Both the position numbers and the translations under genes were made by a program. This document shows, one piece after another, positions 27,501 to 40,827 of a stretch of 64,000 nucleotides of DNA (position 1 is its first letter; every line of letters starts with the position of its first letter). This stretch comes from Bacteriovoracaceae bacterium (lineage in GTDB: Bacteria > Bdellovibrionota > Bacteriovoracia > Bacteriovoracales > Bacteriovoracaceae), in contig JABIHA010000076.1 in assembly GCA_018649885.1 (NCBI GenBank), forward strand, positions 1-64,000, written 5' to 3'. The notes beneath the pieces were generated by a model, which was not told the DNA's origin, ran no database searches, and worked only from the letters and a program-made list of their open reading frames with translations.

Positions 27501-28174
27501 TTTTTTCGGCTTTATGCAGCTGAGTTATCCCCACCTTTCACCTTTTTCTTCCACAAATTGTTAATAACATTTTGACTAGCCAATACTTTATCCACAAGGC
27601 CTTGGTGAATAACTTTTTTAGCCTGGGGATAAATAAGTTTTCCACATAGTTACTAAGGTCTTTTCCACATCTAGAAAAGATTAGCCATAGGCTTTAACAC
27701 CTTAATATCAGAAGGGTCTCAAGGATGCGTTAGAGTTATCCCCATTATCCACATTAGAATTTGTCCACATTTTGAAATGATTAGAAGAAAGTTATCCACT
27801 TGTGGAAAAAAAAGTGGATAAATATTGAGATTTTCAGCGTATTCATCCAATTAACGCTACCCCCATTTTTACTGTGAAAAACTATGTGAATAAAATTGTG
27901 TATAAAGTTTTTTTTGGGGATAAATTCAATAATCTACGAAGTTGACTTTGGTTTACCCCAGAACTTATCCCCGAGGGTGTGAATAAAAAAATGGCCCAAC
28001 TTATTAAGATTAAAGAAATAGGCCTATTTTTCCACTTTTCCACACTATTTATAATAGTATTTATTTATTTAAGTATATTAATAAAAAAAAGGAATTTCTT
28101 AGCATCTGCATAAAACTTGATTTACTTGTGCAACAGCGATAAAACATCTTCACTAGTTTGCACACAGAGGTTTC
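27501..28174. other. Origin of replication oriC (dnaA-dnaN intergenic region)
   Basis: No gene fits these 674 bases. I count fifteen DnaA-box-like 9-mers. Exact TTATCCACA at 27588 and 27745; TTTTCCACA at 27638, 27661 and 28036, and reversed at 27801; TTATCCCCA at 27525 and 27736, and reversed at 27624 and 27915; TTATCCACT at 27792, and reversed at 27813; TTGTCCACA at 27761; TTATCCCCG at 27965; TTTTCCACT at 28028. The densest block is 27736-27821, where forward and reversed boxes face each other. This density, the position between dnaA and dnaN, and an adjacent AT-only stretch identify it as oriC. Confidence 0.93.
28045..28091. other. Probable DNA unwinding element of oriC
   Basis: About 47 bases made almost only of A and T (CTATTTATAATAGTATTTAT onwards, ending in an A run) directly beside the DnaA boxes at 28028 and 28036. 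This is the usual place and composition for the first melted segment. I did not find a clear DnaA-trio. Confidence 0.65.
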
Positions 28175-29299
28175 ATGAAGGTACGAGTTCAAGTCAATGT
28201 CTTAAAAGATGCCGTCAACAGGATGGTTTCTGTTGTCGACAAAAAGACAACAAGACCTGTGCTAACCTACACGCTGATCAAAGCCAGCTCAGATAACACT
28301 CTAACTCTTTTCGGAACAGACCTAGAAGTTTCAGCAAAAATAAAAATACCTGCAGACATTCAATCCGAGGGTGCATTTTGTATAAACCCTAAAAGCTTGT
28401 CTGACATACTTCGTGAAATGCCCAATGAACAACTTGATTTAGAAATTGTGGAAAACCAGAATATTTTAAAATTAAGTATGGGCCAAATAAAATTTTCACT
28501 TTTGATTTCATCGACAGAAGACTTTCCCACACTTTCATTTGAAAATATTGGGAATAAGTTTGTACTAAAAAGTGAACAAATCCAAAAAATAATTTCTAAA
28601 ACGTCACATGCCATTTCCAATGATGAAACGAGATTATTTTTAAATGGAATATTTCTTCAAAAAGTTAAATCAAAGCTTAACTCTGTTGCTACAGATGGTC
28701 ATAGATTAGCTTTATTTGAAACAAATGAATTTGATACTGACAGTGGTGTTCTTGAGGAAGGTATTATTCTTCCCAAAAAAGGTGTTGTTGAGCTTAAGAA
28801 GTTGGCTGAGAATTTTGCTAATGAAGAATTGCAATTTTCTGTAGATGAGTCATTTTTCTATGTAAATGCTCAGGACAAGTACTGCTTAGGAATTCGTTTG
28901 ATCGCAAGAGATTTCCCGCGTTATCAAACAAATATTCCTTCAAAAACAGCTTATGCACTTGACGTGGATAAAGAATTATTTATTACTGCTATCAAGAGAA
29001 TTAAAGTTTTAGCTAATGAAAAAACTAATGGCGTAAGATTATCGTTAACAAAAGATTCTCTTCGTATTTCATCAAACCATCCATCTCTAGGTGATGCTAC
29101 AGAGACAATTGCTGTTAAATATAGCGGAAAGGAAATGGATATTGGTTTTAATGCTAAATACCTTTTGGATAGCTTTTCTGTAATCGATGTAGACTCCATA
29201 AGACTTGAATTCAACAATGAGTTAAGTCCGGTTATTTTAAAGACTCCAGCGCTTCCAGAATACTTTGGCGTTATCATGCCACTTAGACTTCAATACTAG
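28175..29299 (+). CDS. dnaN: DNA polymerase III beta sliding clamp
   Basis: DnaN forms the ring that tethers the replicative polymerase to DNA. At 374 aa it has usual length, with the threefold domain structure; recognisable blocks are RPVLTYTLIKAS, ATDGHRLALFE and LLDSFSVIDVDSIRLEF. It ends with VIMPLRLQY, like the MPMRL end of most clamps. The ATG follows AGAGG at 5 bp. recF begins 5 bp after its stop. Confidence 0.97.
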   Translation: MKVRVQVNVLKDAVNRMVSVVDKKTTRPVLTYTLIKASSDNTLTLFGTDLEVSAKIKIPADIQSEGAFCINPKSLSDILREMPNEQLDLEIVENQNILKLSMGQIKFSLLISSTEDFPTLSFENIGNKFVLKSEQIQKIISKTSHAISNDETRLFLNGIFLQKVKSKLNSVATDGHRLALFETNEFDTDSGVLEEGIILPKKGVVELKKLAENFANEELQFSVDESFFYVNAQDKYCLGIRLIARDFPRYQTNIPSKTAYALDVDKELFITAIKRIKVLANEKTNGVRLSLTKDSLRISSNHPSLGDATETIAVKYSGKEMDIGFNAKYLLDSFSVIDVDSIRLEFNNELSPVILKTPALPEYFGVIMPLRLQY

Positions 29300-29304
29300 C
29301 CGCA

Positions 29305-30417
29305 ATGTCGGACTACAAAATCTCAAAAATGCAATTGACCAATTTTAGAAATCTCGGAGGAGAGACAATATCTTTTTCTAAGGGTATAAATTGTATATTG
29401 GGTGAAAATGGTAACGGTAAAACAAATTTATTAGAGGCCATATATTTTTTAATTAATCGAAAATCTTTTCGTAAAAACGCAGCTTTTCCACAAATACTTA
29501 GTATAGATGGGGAGAACCAGGAAATATATTTTTCTTCCACGATAGAGAATGTGAATGAAGATGTTGTTCACTCTGTATCAGGGAAATGGAATAAAGATGG
29601 TGGCAGTTGGTATATAGATGGGAGGCCTTCTAAAAGAAAAATGCCAATAGGCTCGATTTTAATTAATCCATTCGATTCTTTTAATTTCCACAGCAAACCT
29701 CAATTTAGAAGAAAGCTAATTGACCAACTGGCAGGAGATCTGTCTAAAGAATTTAAAAAAGTACTAAATAGGTATCAAAAATCACTCATTTTTAGGAATG
29801 GGCTTCTTTCTAAAAAACCCTCCAAGTATTTAGAGCAAATTAAAATTATAAGCGTAGAGCTTGCAGAGGTATCTGCCCAGTTAACGAGAATGCGCCTAGA
29901 GTTTCTTAACAAGTTAAATGAAAAAGTGGGGGAAACCTTTAAAAATATTTTTTCAGAATCACACATTATGTCACTCGAACTAGAGACAAAGTGTGGTGGG
30001 TGGAAAAAAGAAGATTTTATAAATAAGTGGGAACAAGACCTACAAAAAGATTTAATCCTAGGTTTCACTAAAAGTGGAGTTCATAAAGATGATTTCCATT
30101 TCTATATGGACGGTTTTAATTCATTTGATTATTGCTCGCTAGGCCAACAAAAAATGAGCTTTTTAAGCCTTATATTTTCCTATGTAGAGCTTTTTAATGA
30201 AGGAGTGGGTCATTATCCTGTTCTTTTAATAGACGACGTATCAGGGGAGCTTGATAAGGAACGGTGGAGAAAACTTGTTTCTTTTCTCGAACGGCGCAGC
30301 TTTCAAATTTTTATTACCACAGCAAATGAAGAATTTAGGCGTGAATTGGCAAGAATTCCGCTAGCACAAAAATTTCATATCAAGTCGGGTCATATCAGCA
30401 ACGAAACATTCATTTAG
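29305..30417 (+). CDS. recF: DNA replication and repair protein RecF
   Basis: RecF is an SMC-like ATPase that with RecO and RecR loads RecA at gaps. At 370 aa it has usual length. The Walker A is LGENGNGKTNLLEAI. The signature region is YCSLGQQKM and the Walker B is VLLIDDVSGELD. It follows dnaN closely, so the two are co-transcribed. A 100-bp gap then precedes gyrB. Confidence 0.96.
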   Translation: MSDYKISKMQLTNFRNLGGETISFSKGINCILGENGNGKTNLLEAIYFLINRKSFRKNAAFPQILSIDGENQEIYFSSTIENVNEDVVHSVSGKWNKDGGSWYIDGRPSKRKMPIGSILINPFDSFNFHSKPQFRRKLIDQLAGDLSKEFKKVLNRYQKSLIFRNGLLSKKPSKYLEQIKIISVELAEVSAQLTRMRLEFLNKLNEKVGETFKNIFSESHIMSLELETKCGGWKKEDFINKWEQDLQKDLILGFTKSGVHKDDFHFYMDGFNSFDYCSLGQQKMSFLSLIFSYVELFNEGVGHYPVLLIDDVSGELDKERWRKLVSFLERRSFQIFITTANEEFRRELARIPLAQKFHIKSGHISNETFI

Positions 30418-30436
30418 AAGCTAAAAATAAGCTGTT

Positions 30437-32971
<2,535 letters not shown>

Positions 32972-32991
32972 AAATAACGGATGATATAAAA

Positions 32992-35457
32992 ATGGATGAA
33001 AATACGACCCCAAAAGATATAAGTCCCGTTTCTATTCAAACAGAAATGAGAGAGTGTTACCTAGATTATGCAATGTCTGTGATAATAGGAAGAGCACTTC
33101 CTGATGTTAGAGATGGACTTAAGCCTGTGCACAGAAGAGCACTTTTTTCTATGCATAAACTAGGTAATTATCACAATAAAGCATTTGTTAAATCAGCAAG
33201 AGTTGTTGGTGATGTGATAGGTAAATACCACCCACACGGTGATTCTGCTGTTTACAATACTATTGTTAGACTAGCTCAGCCATTTTCTATGAGATATACG
33301 TTAGTAGATGGGCAGGGAAATTTTGGCTCAGTTGATGGTGATAACCCTGCGGCTATGAGGTACACAGAAATTCGGATGAAAAAATTATCCGAAGAAATGC
33401 TTAAAGATATAGATAAAGAAACTGTTGAGTGGCAGCCTAACTATGACGATTCACTTGTTGAGCCTGTAGTTCTTCCAAGTAAAATTCCTAATTTATTAAT
33501 CAATGGTTCTGCGGGTATTGCTGTTGGTATGGCCACAAATATTCCTCCTCATAATCTTACTGAAGTTATGACCGCTTTAATCGGACTCATTGATAATAAA
33601 GAGATGAGTATCGCTGAATTAATGGAGATTATTCCTGGACCAGATTTTCCTACAGGCGGAAGTATTCACGGGATTGAAGGTATTAGATCAGCCTATCACA
33701 CCGGAAAGGGGATTATTCAAATCCGGGCGAAAGCTGAAATTGAACCATTTGGAAAAACTGGAGATAGAGAAAGAATTATTATTCACGAAATACCTTATCA
33801 AGTGAATAAAGCTAGATTTATTGAAAAGGTTGCTGAATTAGTAAATACTAAGGCCTTAACAGGTATCTCAGATATTAGAGATGAATCAAATAAATTAGGT
33901 ATAAGAGTTGTTATTGATCTTAAAAGAGGAGAAATGGGACAGGTTATTCTCAATAAACTCTATAAGAATACACAGCTTCAAGTTTCATTTGGAATTATTT
34001 TTCTTTCAATTTACCATGGTCAGCCAAAGGTCATGGATTTAAAAACTCAGCTTTTGGCATTCATGGATCATCGTCGTGAAGTCGTAATAAGAAGAACAAT
34101 TTTTGATCTAAAAAAGGCGAAAGAAAGAGCTCACCTTTTAGAAGGTTTGAAAATTGCGGTTGAAAATATCGATGCGATCATTGAAATGATTAAGGCTTCA
34201 GAAGGTCCAAATCAAGCTCGCGCTTCATTAATGTCCGGTTACTCTTTATCAGAAAAACAAGCACAAGCTATTTTAGATATGAGACTACAAAGGCTTACTG
34301 GTCTAGAGCGGGATAAGATTTTAAAAGATTACAAAGATATTTTAGCCGAAATTGGCCGATTAGAGGGAATTCTTAGTTCTGATAGTGAAGTTAGTAATAT
34401 TATTAAAGATGAATTTCAAACCATTCTTGAATCTTATGGTGATGAAAGAAAAACAGATATCGTTGGCAAGGCCAATGAAATTCAGATGAAAGATTTGATT
34501 AAAAATGAAGAGGTAATCGTCACTATAACCCATAAAGGTTATATCAAAAGGATGAGCCTCGATACTTACAAATCACAAAGAAGAGGCGGAACAGGAGTTA
34601 AAGGGGCTGCAGCAACGGACGATTGGTTCACTAATCTGTTTACAGTATACACACATTCAAATATTTTAATTGCGACCAGCAGGGGATCAGTATTTTCTCT
34701 TCCTGTTTATCAAATTCCTGAAGGAACAAGGACGGCCAAAGGTAGAAACCTTGTGAATCTTGTTAGTGTTGCTCCAGGCGAAACAATTAAAGCGATTATC
34801 CCACTACCAGACGATTACACAGAAAAATATCTCATCTTTTGTACAAAAAGAGGGGTCGTAAAAAGATCAGAGTTAAGCCAGTACAAAAATATAAAAAGCA
34901 GTGGTCTTAAAGGTATTAAGGTTGTCGATGGTGATGCCATTGTCGATGTAAGAGTATCAAATGGTAAGCACGATATATTGATTGCAGCATCTTCTGGTAA
35001 GAGTATCCGTTTTAGTGAAGATGACTGTCGGGCAATGGGTAGAGTTTCTCAAGGCGTAAGGGGAATAACTTTAACTACAAAAGAGCATGTCATTGGTATG
35101 GAAATTATTACTGATGATGATCAAATACTTTCTGTGACAGAAAATGGTTATGGTAAACGAACTGAAGCTAAAGAATATAGGCAACAAAGTAGAGGTGGTA
35201 AGGGGATACTAGCTATGAAGCTTACCTCTAAAACAGGTGACATCATTCAGATGCTTCCTGTTAGTGATAAAGATGATCTAATGATTATCACTGATAAGGG
35301 CCAGGTAATTAGAACAAATATTTCTGGAATCTCCTTAATGGGAAGAACAACTCAGGGTGTGCGTCTTATTAATCTGAAAACCGAAGAGAAAGTTGTCTGT
35401 GTTGAAAAAATTGTTGATCCAGCTGAGGAGCCGGCAATAAATGAAGAAGAATTATAG
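32992..35457 (+). CDS. gyrA: DNA gyrase subunit A
   Basis: GyrA cuts and rejoins DNA during supercoiling. The 821-aa protein has the catalytic tyrosine Y124 in [10 protein letters not shown]. The QRRGGTG GyrA box ([11 protein letters not shown]) marks the C-terminal wrapping domain and supports gyrase over topoisomerase IV. In the quinolone-determining region [11 protein letters not shown], Ser85 matches E. coli S83 but Asn89 stands where E. coli has D87. The end overlaps the next gene by 17 bp. Confidence 0.98.
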   Translation: MDENTTPKDISPVSIQTEMRECYLDYAMSVIIGRALPDVRDGLKPVHRRALFSMHKLGNYHNKAFVKSARVVGDVIGKYHPHGDSAVYNTIVRLAQPFSMRYTLVDGQGNFGSVDGDNPAAMRYTEIRMKKLSEEMLKDIDKETVEWQPNYDDSLVEPVVLPSKIPNLLINGSAGIAVGMATNIPPHNLTEVMTALIGLIDNKEMSIAELMEIIPGPDFPTGGSIHGIEGIRSAYHTGKGIIQIRAKAEIEPFGKTGDRERIIIHEIPYQVNKARFIEKVAELVNTKALTGISDIRDESNKLGIRVVIDLKRGEMGQVILNKLYKNTQLQVSFGIIFLSIYHGQPKVMDLKTQLLAFMDHRREVVIRRTIFDLKKAKERAHLLEGLKIAVENIDAIIEMIKASEGPNQARASLMSGYSLSEKQAQAILDMRLQRLTGLERDKILKDYKDILAEIGRLEGILSSDSEVSNIIKDEFQTILESYGDERKTDIVGKANEIQMKDLIKNEEVIVTITHKGYIKRMSLDTYKSQRRGGTGVKGAAATDDWFTNLFTVYTHSNILIATSRGSVFSLPVYQIPEGTRTAKGRNLVNLVSVAPGETIKAIIPLPDDYTEKYLIFCTKRGVVKRSELSQYKNIKSSGLKGIKVVDGDAIVDVRVSNGKHDILIAASSGKSIRFSEDDCRAMGRVSQGVRGITLTTKEHVIGMEIITDDDQILSVTENGYGKRTEAKEYRQQSRGGKGILAMKLTSKTGDIIQMLPVSDKDDLMIITDKGQVIRTNISGISLMGRTTQGVRLINLKTEEKVVCVEKIVDPAEEPAINEEEL

Positions 35458-36262
35458 ATTAAATAAGACCAGCGGCAATATATACAAAGTAATATGTATT
35501 GCCATTCTGGGCCTAGTTTTAGGCTGTGACTTTTCCGCTAGAATAAATAAAGAAATCATTCTTGCTCAGACAGCTTTTAATAATCAAAATTATAAAAGAG
35601 CTGCCTTTATCTATGAGCAAATTTTAAAAAGAAATCCTCCCATTCAAGTGAAAACCAAAATTCATTATCAATTGGGTGATTTGTACAGCTTGCACCTGGG
35701 GTTATGGGACAAATCGATTGTTCATTTCAAAGAAATTATTGCAAAAGCTAATATACCGCTTTGGAAGGTAAAGGCCGAGGAAAAGCTTGGGGAAATTTAT
35801 TTTTCACACACAAAAGATTTCAATGCTTCCGCTGAAATTTATAGAGAATTGTCAGAGTTTGTTCCAAAGCTAATGGGCCAAGATTTTTATGAGTTAAGGT
35901 TAGGAGTGTCCCTGCTCTATGCAAATAAATTTACACGAAGTGAATCAGTTTTTAACAATATTAGAAGCAACGTAGGACATACGTACTACATTCGTTCAAA
36001 ATATTTTCTAGGACTCAATTATTTTCACCAGAAGCTTTGGAAGGGTGCAATAGTTGAATGGAAGACCTATATCATTGAAGAAAAGCGCTCTGACTATGTG
36101 GTCCAAACAAAATTCTTATTAGCTAATACTTATGAATCCACTGAAGATTTAAAAAAAGCCTACAATATCTATTACAATATTCTGAATGAGTACCCCAACC
36201 CCCAAGTGATTAAAAATCGTCTAAAGTCTTTATATTCGAGACGGGTTGCACGAAAAAGATGA
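35441..36262 (+). CDS. TPR-repeat lipoprotein
   Basis: The 273-aa protein begins with a hydrophobic signal and the lipobox LVLGC, so it is probably a lipoprotein. The rest is a series of tetratricopeptide-like helix pairs ([60 protein letters not shown]). This layout is like BamD and other envelope scaffold proteins, but no BamD-specific motif is visible. It overlaps gyrA at its start and the AtpZ-like gene at its end (ATGA), so it is translated as part of the gyrase-to-F0 unit. Confidence 0.8.
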   Translation: MKKNYRLNKTSGNIYKVICIAILGLVLGCDFSARINKEIILAQTAFNNQNYKRAAFIYEQILKRNPPIQVKTKIHYQLGDLYSLHLGLWDKSIVHFKEIIAKANIPLWKVKAEEKLGEIYFSHTKDFNASAEIYRELSEFVPKLMGQDFYELRLGVSLLYANKFTRSESVFNNIRSNVGHTYYIRSKYFLGLNYFHQKLWKGAIVEWKTYIIEEKRSDYVVQTKFLLANTYESTEDLKKAYNIYYNILNEYPNPQVIKNRLKSLYSRRVARKR

Positions 36263-36462
36263 TCAGGCTGACCCGTAAATCAGCTAGACTCATCGGGTTA
36301 GTTTTGGGTTTTCCATCAGGGCTTCTTTGCTTGTCATGGATAGGGTATGGTTTTGTTCAAAATGGAACGATTTCTACAAATATGTATGTTGGAATCGTAC
36401 TTTCTGTAATATTTGGTTTTTTGGTAACTTTGATTGTTTATGGACTTAAAAGAAAAAATTAA
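36259..36462 (+). CDS. AtpZ/AtpQ-like small membrane protein
   Basis: A 67-aa protein with two membrane segments (about residues 9-28 and 40-62) and a basic end (KRKN). Small two-helix proteins of this kind (AtpZ, AtpR-like) precede atpI-atpB in many bacteria and assist F0 assembly or Mg/Ca uptake. The label rests on size, topology and position directly before atpI. It overlaps both neighbours. Confidence 0.65.
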   Translation: MIRLTRKSARLIGLVLGFPSGLLCLSWIGYGFVQNGTISTNMYVGIVLSVIFGFLVTLIVYGLKRKN

Positions 36463-36820
36463 TTTCAAAAAATATTTTACTATTTCCCTCCTTGTGACAG
36501 GAAGCATTAGTCTATTTTTCCGCGAAGACCAAAATATACTAATCGCCATTTGGGTGATGTATGCGGGTACGGTTGCAAACCATCTTCTTCTTGTAAAAGG
36601 TATTTTGCTATTAACAGATAGCGAAAAACACAAAGTTAGCACCGCAAAAAAAAATATGCTGGTAAAAGTGCTAATTAGTCTTGCAAGTAAGTTTGGCGTT
36701 ATGGTTCTAGCTATATTCATAAGTGTACAATTTGTGCAATCTGCGATAATAATTCCCATTACTAACTACTTGATTCAAATAGCAGTTTTAGGACTTTGCC
36801 TAAAAAAGGCTCATGAGTGA
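36440..36820 (+). CDS. atpI: AtpI-like ATP synthase assembly protein
   Basis: A 126-aa membrane protein with about four hydrophobic segments, the AtpI topology. AtpI helps assemble the c-ring. I chose the ATG at 36440; a TTG two codons earlier is possible. It overlaps the preceding gene by 23 bp and atpB by 4 bp. Sequence conservation in this family is low, so the call leans on position. Confidence 0.65.
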   Translation: MDLKEKINFKKYFTISLLVTGSISLFFREDQNILIAIWVMYAGTVANHLLLVKGILLLTDSEKHKVSTAKKNMLVKVLISLASKFGVMVLAIFISVQFVQSAIIIPITNYLIQIAVLGLCLKKAHE

Positions 36821-37611
36821 AAAAGACAATTTTTTCGACGTTTTTATTTTTTAACTTGATCCCGAATTTATATGCAAGTGAAGGGGCTTTTACCTGGATT
36901 TCAGCTATCTCTGGGAAGCTTGGCTACCATTATCCTGAACATGTAATGACCTTTTCATTAATTACTATTATTTTGGTGTCAGTAGGGCTCGTTTACAGAG
37001 CAAAGCTTGCAAGTGCCAAGAATGTAATTATTCCAGATTCTGGAACAACGACTAGAAATATAATTGAAGCTTTCGGTGATTTTATTATGAATCAGTGTAA
37101 AGCAGTTATTGGTGAAAAAGACGGACCTAAATATTTTTCAACAATAGCCTTTTTCTTTATTTTTATTTTTCTTTCAAATGTCATTGGTTTGATCCCAGGA
37201 TTCTTGCCACCCACTGAAAACTTGAATACGACATTTGCTTTAGGTATTTTTTCGTTTGTTTATTATAATGTTCAAGGTTGCAGAGCTCAGGGAGTTGTAA
37301 ACTATATAAAGCACTTTGCAGGTCCACTTTGGTATATGGCCATTTTAATTTTTCCAATTGAAATTCTCTCAAGTCTTTTTAGACCTATGTCTCTTGGTTT
37401 GAGGTTGTTTGGGAACATGATGGGTGACCACAGAGTTTTGAGTACATTTACCGAATTGTCTGAGCCAATGTGGATTCCAATTCCTGTAATTTTTCTAGCT
37501 CTTGGACTGCTTGTTTGTTTTATTCAAGCTTATGTTTTTACAATGTTATCGATGGTTTATATTTCATTGGCCGTAAGTCACCAAGATCATGGTGATGATC
37601 ACGGGCATTAA
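36817..37611 (+). CDS. atpB: ATP synthase a subunit
   Basis: The a subunit forms the ion half-channels of F0. At 264 aa it has the usual length. The essential arginine is R196 in LGLRLFGNMMGDH. Other family signatures are VIGLIPGFLPPTENLNTT and the final His/Asp-rich tail. The start is GTG. The first 21 residues (MKKTIFSTFLFFNLIPNLYA, then S) read like a cleavable signal peptide and come before the normal first helix. It lies in the gyrase-atp unit, 36 bp before atpE. Confidence 0.95.
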   Translation: MKKTIFSTFLFFNLIPNLYASEGAFTWISAISGKLGYHYPEHVMTFSLITIILVSVGLVYRAKLASAKNVIIPDSGTTTRNIIEAFGDFIMNQCKAVIGEKDGPKYFSTIAFFFIFIFLSNVIGLIPGFLPPTENLNTTFALGIFSFVYYNVQGCRAQGVVNYIKHFAGPLWYMAILIFPIEILSSLFRPMSLGLRLFGNMMGDHRVLSTFTELSEPMWIPIPVIFLALGLLVCFIQAYVFTMLSMVYISLAVSHQDHGDDHGH

Positions 37612-37650
37612 AATTTAACTGTTTTAATTTAATAAATACGAGGTATTTTG

Positions 37651-37953
37651 ATGAAAAAATTATTATTTGTTTTAGTATGTTTAACAGCTTCTGCTTCAGT
37701 TCTTGCAGAAGGAACTGCTCCTTCAACTGGTGGCGAACTTAGATATTTCGCTTACTTTTTTGCTGTCGCTATTGCTGCTCTTGGTGGAACTCAAGCTCAA
37801 TCACGTGCTGCTTCTACTGCACTTGAAGGAATCGCTAGAAACCCAGCTGCTGCTGACAAGCTTCAAACACCAATGATTCTTGGTCTTGCACTTATGGAGT
37901 CACTTGTGATTTTTACTTTGATTTCAGTTTTCCTTACAGGATCACTTAAGTAA
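37651..37953 (+). CDS. atpE: ATP synthase c subunit
   Basis: The c subunit makes the rotating membrane ring. The two hairpin helices are at about 33-58 and 72-96 with the polar loop ARNPAAADK. The ion-binding carboxylate is Glu83 in [10 protein letters not shown]; Ser84 follows it and Gln50 lies in the first helix. Both are Na+-ring ligands in Ilyobacter, while its Tyr70 is Phe88 here. Residues 1-19 end in VLA and look like a signal peptide. The ATG at 37651 has GAGG at 7 bp; a TTG one codon earlier is unlikely. A terminator follows. Confidence 0.96.
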   Translation: MKKLLFVLVCLTASASVLAEGTAPSTGGELRYFAYFFAVAIAALGGTQAQSRAASTALEGIARNPAAADKLQTPMILGLALMESLVIFTLISVFLTGSLK

Positions 37954-37980
37954 TTTTAAATTTAAAAGTTTTTATAATCG

Positions 37981-38010
37981 GCCCGCTCTAGTTCATTGGA
38001 TGCGGGCTTT
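37981..38010 (+). terminator. Rho-independent terminator after atpE
   Basis: A GCCCGC/GCGGGC stem (37981-37986 with 38002-38007) is followed by TTTTTATTTTTT. It ends the gyrB-to-atpE unit. The T tail overlaps the last codons of the convergent uvrA. Confidence 0.9.
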
Positions 38011-40821
38011 TTATTTTTTGAGCATTTTTTTAAGATATTTACCTGTATGCGACTTAGTTAGCTTAGAAATTTCTTCAGGAGTGCCCTTAGCAACAACTTC
38101 TCCGCCTTTATCACCTCCCTCGGGACCAAGATCAATTATCCAGTCAGCGCATTTTATCACGTCTAGGTTGTGCTCAATGACTAGTACTGTGTGTCCTTGA
38201 TCAATTAATGCTTGAAGAGAATTTAGTAGCAACATAATATCTTGAAAATGTAGACCTGTAGTGGGTTCATCTAAAACGTAGAAGCAGTGGCCCTTGGGTC
38301 TCTTGGCCAATTCTTTTGAAAGTTTAAGCCTTTGCGCCTCTCCGCCAGAAAGAGTTGTAGCAGGCTGACCTAACTTCATATAGCCCAACCCAACACTATA
38401 TAATGTGTTAAGAACTCGATAGATTCTAGGTTGGTTTACAAATAAATCTCTGGCCTCCTCGATTGTTAGATCGAGTATTTCAGCAATATTTTTGCCCTTG
38501 TATAAAACGCAGAGAGTCTCATTGTTGTACCTATTACCATTGCATATTGTACAAGTGACAAATACATCGGGGAGAAAATGCATTTCGATTTTTTTTACGC
38601 CATTACCTTCACATTCATCGCACCTTCCTCCTTTGACATTGAAGCTAAAGCGTCCTGGTTTGTAGCCTCTAACTTTAGACTCATTGGTTTGAGAAAATAA
38701 TGTTCTAATTGGATCAAATAAACCGCTGTATGTTGCGGGGTTTGAGTTTGGAGTTCTACCTATGGGCGATTGATCTAGCTCAATAACAGATTGAATTTGA
38801 TCTACACCTGTTAAAGAGTTGTAATAGATATTCTTTGGCTGAGGATTTCTCTTTAAGCTAGCCTTTACTCCGGGAACTAATATTTCATGAATAAGTGTTG
38901 ATTTACCAGAGCCTGAAACACCTGTAATACAAAGAAAGCCCCCTAATGGAAATTCAATACTTAAATCTTCAATATTATTTTTAGTGGCACCACTAATTTT
39001 TAAACTCTGATGGAGTGTCCTTCGACTTGCAGGAATCTCAATTCTTTTTTTATGTGAGAGGTATTTTCCTGTTAGCGATTTTGAATTGTTGCAAATTGAT
39101 TTAAAATCTCCCTTAGCTACAATATTACCGCCATGTATTCCTGCCCCAGGCCCCATATCAAAAATAAAATCAGCGGCCTTCATGGTTTCCTCATCATGCT
39201 CCACAACTATAACTGTGTTTCCAAGATCTCTAAGGTGCTTCAATGTCCTTATGAGTTTATTATTGTCACGTTGATGAAGGCCAATTGAAGGTTCGTCCAG
39301 AACATATAAAACCCCAGAAAGAGCAGATCCAATTTGTGTTGCAAGCCGGATCCTTTGTGCTTCTCCTCCAGATAGGGTGGTGGCAGATCTACCTAAATTT
39401 AAATAGTGAAGGCCTACATCCATCATAAAAATTAAGCGGCTATCGATTTCTTTGAGTAATTTGCTGGCAATGACATTTCGCTCCCCTGTGAATTTTAAAC
39501 TTGAAGAGAACTTTAATGAGTTTTCAATAGTCATATCATTAATGTCCATAATGGACTTATCATTAATAGTGGTTCCAAGTGCAAATGCATTTAGTCTTTG
39601 GCCTTTGCAGCTGGTACAGGTATTAATATCCATTAGTTTTTCAAGTTCAATTTTTTTGTTGTCTGAAGAAGTCTCTTTATATTTTTTATCGATCCAATTT
39701 ATTAGCCCGGGAAACTTTTTCTTGAAATTGAAATTAGAGTTTTCTGATTCAAAAGAATAATTATAAACTTTGCTTGATCCTTCAAATAAAGTAGTAAGGA
39801 ATTTCTTAGGAAGCTCTTTTAATGGCAAATTAAGATCAGCACCATCTTGCTCAGCAATACATCGAATCATTTGCATTAGAAATCCCATCTTAGTAACTTT
39901 GGGATTGAATCCTCCGCTTTGCAGAGGAAGAGAGGGGTCAAATATCACTTTGTCTTTGGTGAACTCTCTTGTGACTCCAAGGCCGTTGCACTTTTTACAG
40001 GCACCAAGTGGGGAGTTGAAAGAGAATAATCTTGGCTCTAATTCTGGAAATGAGATATCGCATTTTCCACAGTAATTGTGCTCACTATAGTATTTCTCTT
40101 CATTGTCTAAAAGGAGTATTAGGTGGCCACTACTCATTTTTAAGGCTGTTTCGATTGAGTCTACAAGTCTTGATTTAATTCCTTTTTTTACAAGGATGCG
40201 ATCAATAATAAGCTCTATATTGTGAAATTTATTTTTGTCGAGTTTTATAGAATCGTCGAGAACAGTTGTTTCTCCATCTATTCTTGCCTTGGTAAACCCG
40301 AGAGATAAAAATTTAGCAATTAGCTCTCTATGCTCACCCTTTTTGTTTCTAATAACAGGGGAGATTATTTGAATTTTTGTTTTTTCTGGTAATCGGATAA
40401 CCTTCGCCACAATTTTTTGAGGGCTTTGTTTTTGTACTTTGATCTTGCAGTCAGGACAATGAGCGTCCCCTACTCGTGCGAAAAGTATTCTTAAATAGTC
40501 GTAAATTTCTGTAACTGTGCCTACCGTAGACCTTGGGTTTCTTGTGGTTGATTTTTGGTCAATAGCAATTGCTGGCGATAATCCTGTTATACTTTCAACT
40601 TCTGGAGGTTGGAATTGACCCAGAAATTGCCTTGCATAACTTGAAAGAGATTCAATATATCTTCTTTGCCCTTCAACATAGATGGTGTCAAAGGCAAGAG
40701 AGGATTTTCCTGAACCCGATGGCCCGGTTATGACAGTCAGTGTATTTTTTGGAATTTCGAGTGAAATACTGTTGAGGTTATGAACCTTTGCTCCACTAAT
40801 CGTAATGGTATTTATTGTCAT
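38011..40821 (-). CDS. uvrA: Excinuclease ABC subunit UvrA
   Basis: UvrA recognises DNA damage in nucleotide excision repair. At 936 aa it has usual length. Walker A of the first ATPase is [20 protein letters not shown], and of the second is [13 protein letters not shown]. Zinc fingers are CPDC near residue 119, the CGKC..., CKKC insertion module, and [11 protein letters not shown] ... CTICNGNR. Two signature motifs LSGGEAQR are present. It is the last gene of the mfd-uvrA operon, 6 bp after pdxA. Confidence 0.98.
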   Translation of the reverse strand: MTINTITISGAKVHNLNSISLEIPKNTLTVITGPSGSGKSSLAFDTIYVEGQRRYIESLSSYARQFLGQFQPPEVESITGLSPAIAIDQKSTTRNPRSTVGTVTEIYDYLRILFARVGDAHCPDCKIKVQKQSPQKIVAKVIRLPEKTKIQIISPVIRNKKGEHRELIAKFLSLGFTKARIDGETTVLDDSIKLDKNKFHNIELIIDRILVKKGIKSRLVDSIETALKMSSGHLILLLDNEEKYYSEHNYCGKCDISFPELEPRLFSFNSPLGACKKCNGLGVTREFTKDKVIFDPSLPLQSGGFNPKVTKMGFLMQMIRCIAEQDGADLNLPLKELPKKFLTTLFEGSSKVYNYSFESENSNFNFKKKFPGLINWIDKKYKETSSDNKKIELEKLMDINTCTSCKGQRLNAFALGTTINDKSIMDINDMTIENSLKFSSSLKFTGERNVIASKLLKEIDSRLIFMMDVGLHYLNLGRSATTLSGGEAQRIRLATQIGSALSGVLYVLDEPSIGLHQRDNNKLIRTLKHLRDLGNTVIVVEHDEETMKAADFIFDMGPGAGIHGGNIVAKGDFKSICNNSKSLTGKYLSHKKRIEIPASRRTLHQSLKISGATKNNIEDLSIEFPLGGFLCITGVSGSGKSTLIHEILVPGVKASLKRNPQPKNIYYNSLTGVDQIQSVIELDQSPIGRTPNSNPATYSGLFDPIRTLFSQTNESKVRGYKPGRFSFNVKGGRCDECEGNGVKKIEMHFLPDVFVTCTICNGNRYNNETLCVLYKGKNIAEILDLTIEEARDLFVNQPRIYRVLNTLYSVGLGYMKLGQPATTLSGGEAQRLKLSKELAKRPKGHCFYVLDEPTTGLHFQDIMLLLNSLQALIDQGHTVLVIEHNLDVIKCADWIIDLGPEGGDKGGEVVAKGTPEEISKLTKSHTGKYLKKMLKK

Positions 40822-40827
40822 ATTAAT

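Noticed and set aside
32992..35457. GyrA considered as topoisomerase IV ParC
   Set aside because: A clear QRRGGTG box and pairing with gyrB identify gyrase.
36334..36759. Antisense frame of 141 codons opposite atpZ/atpI
   Set aside because: It is rich in Cys, Arg and Ser and covers two coherent membrane-protein genes on the other strand; a mirror frame.
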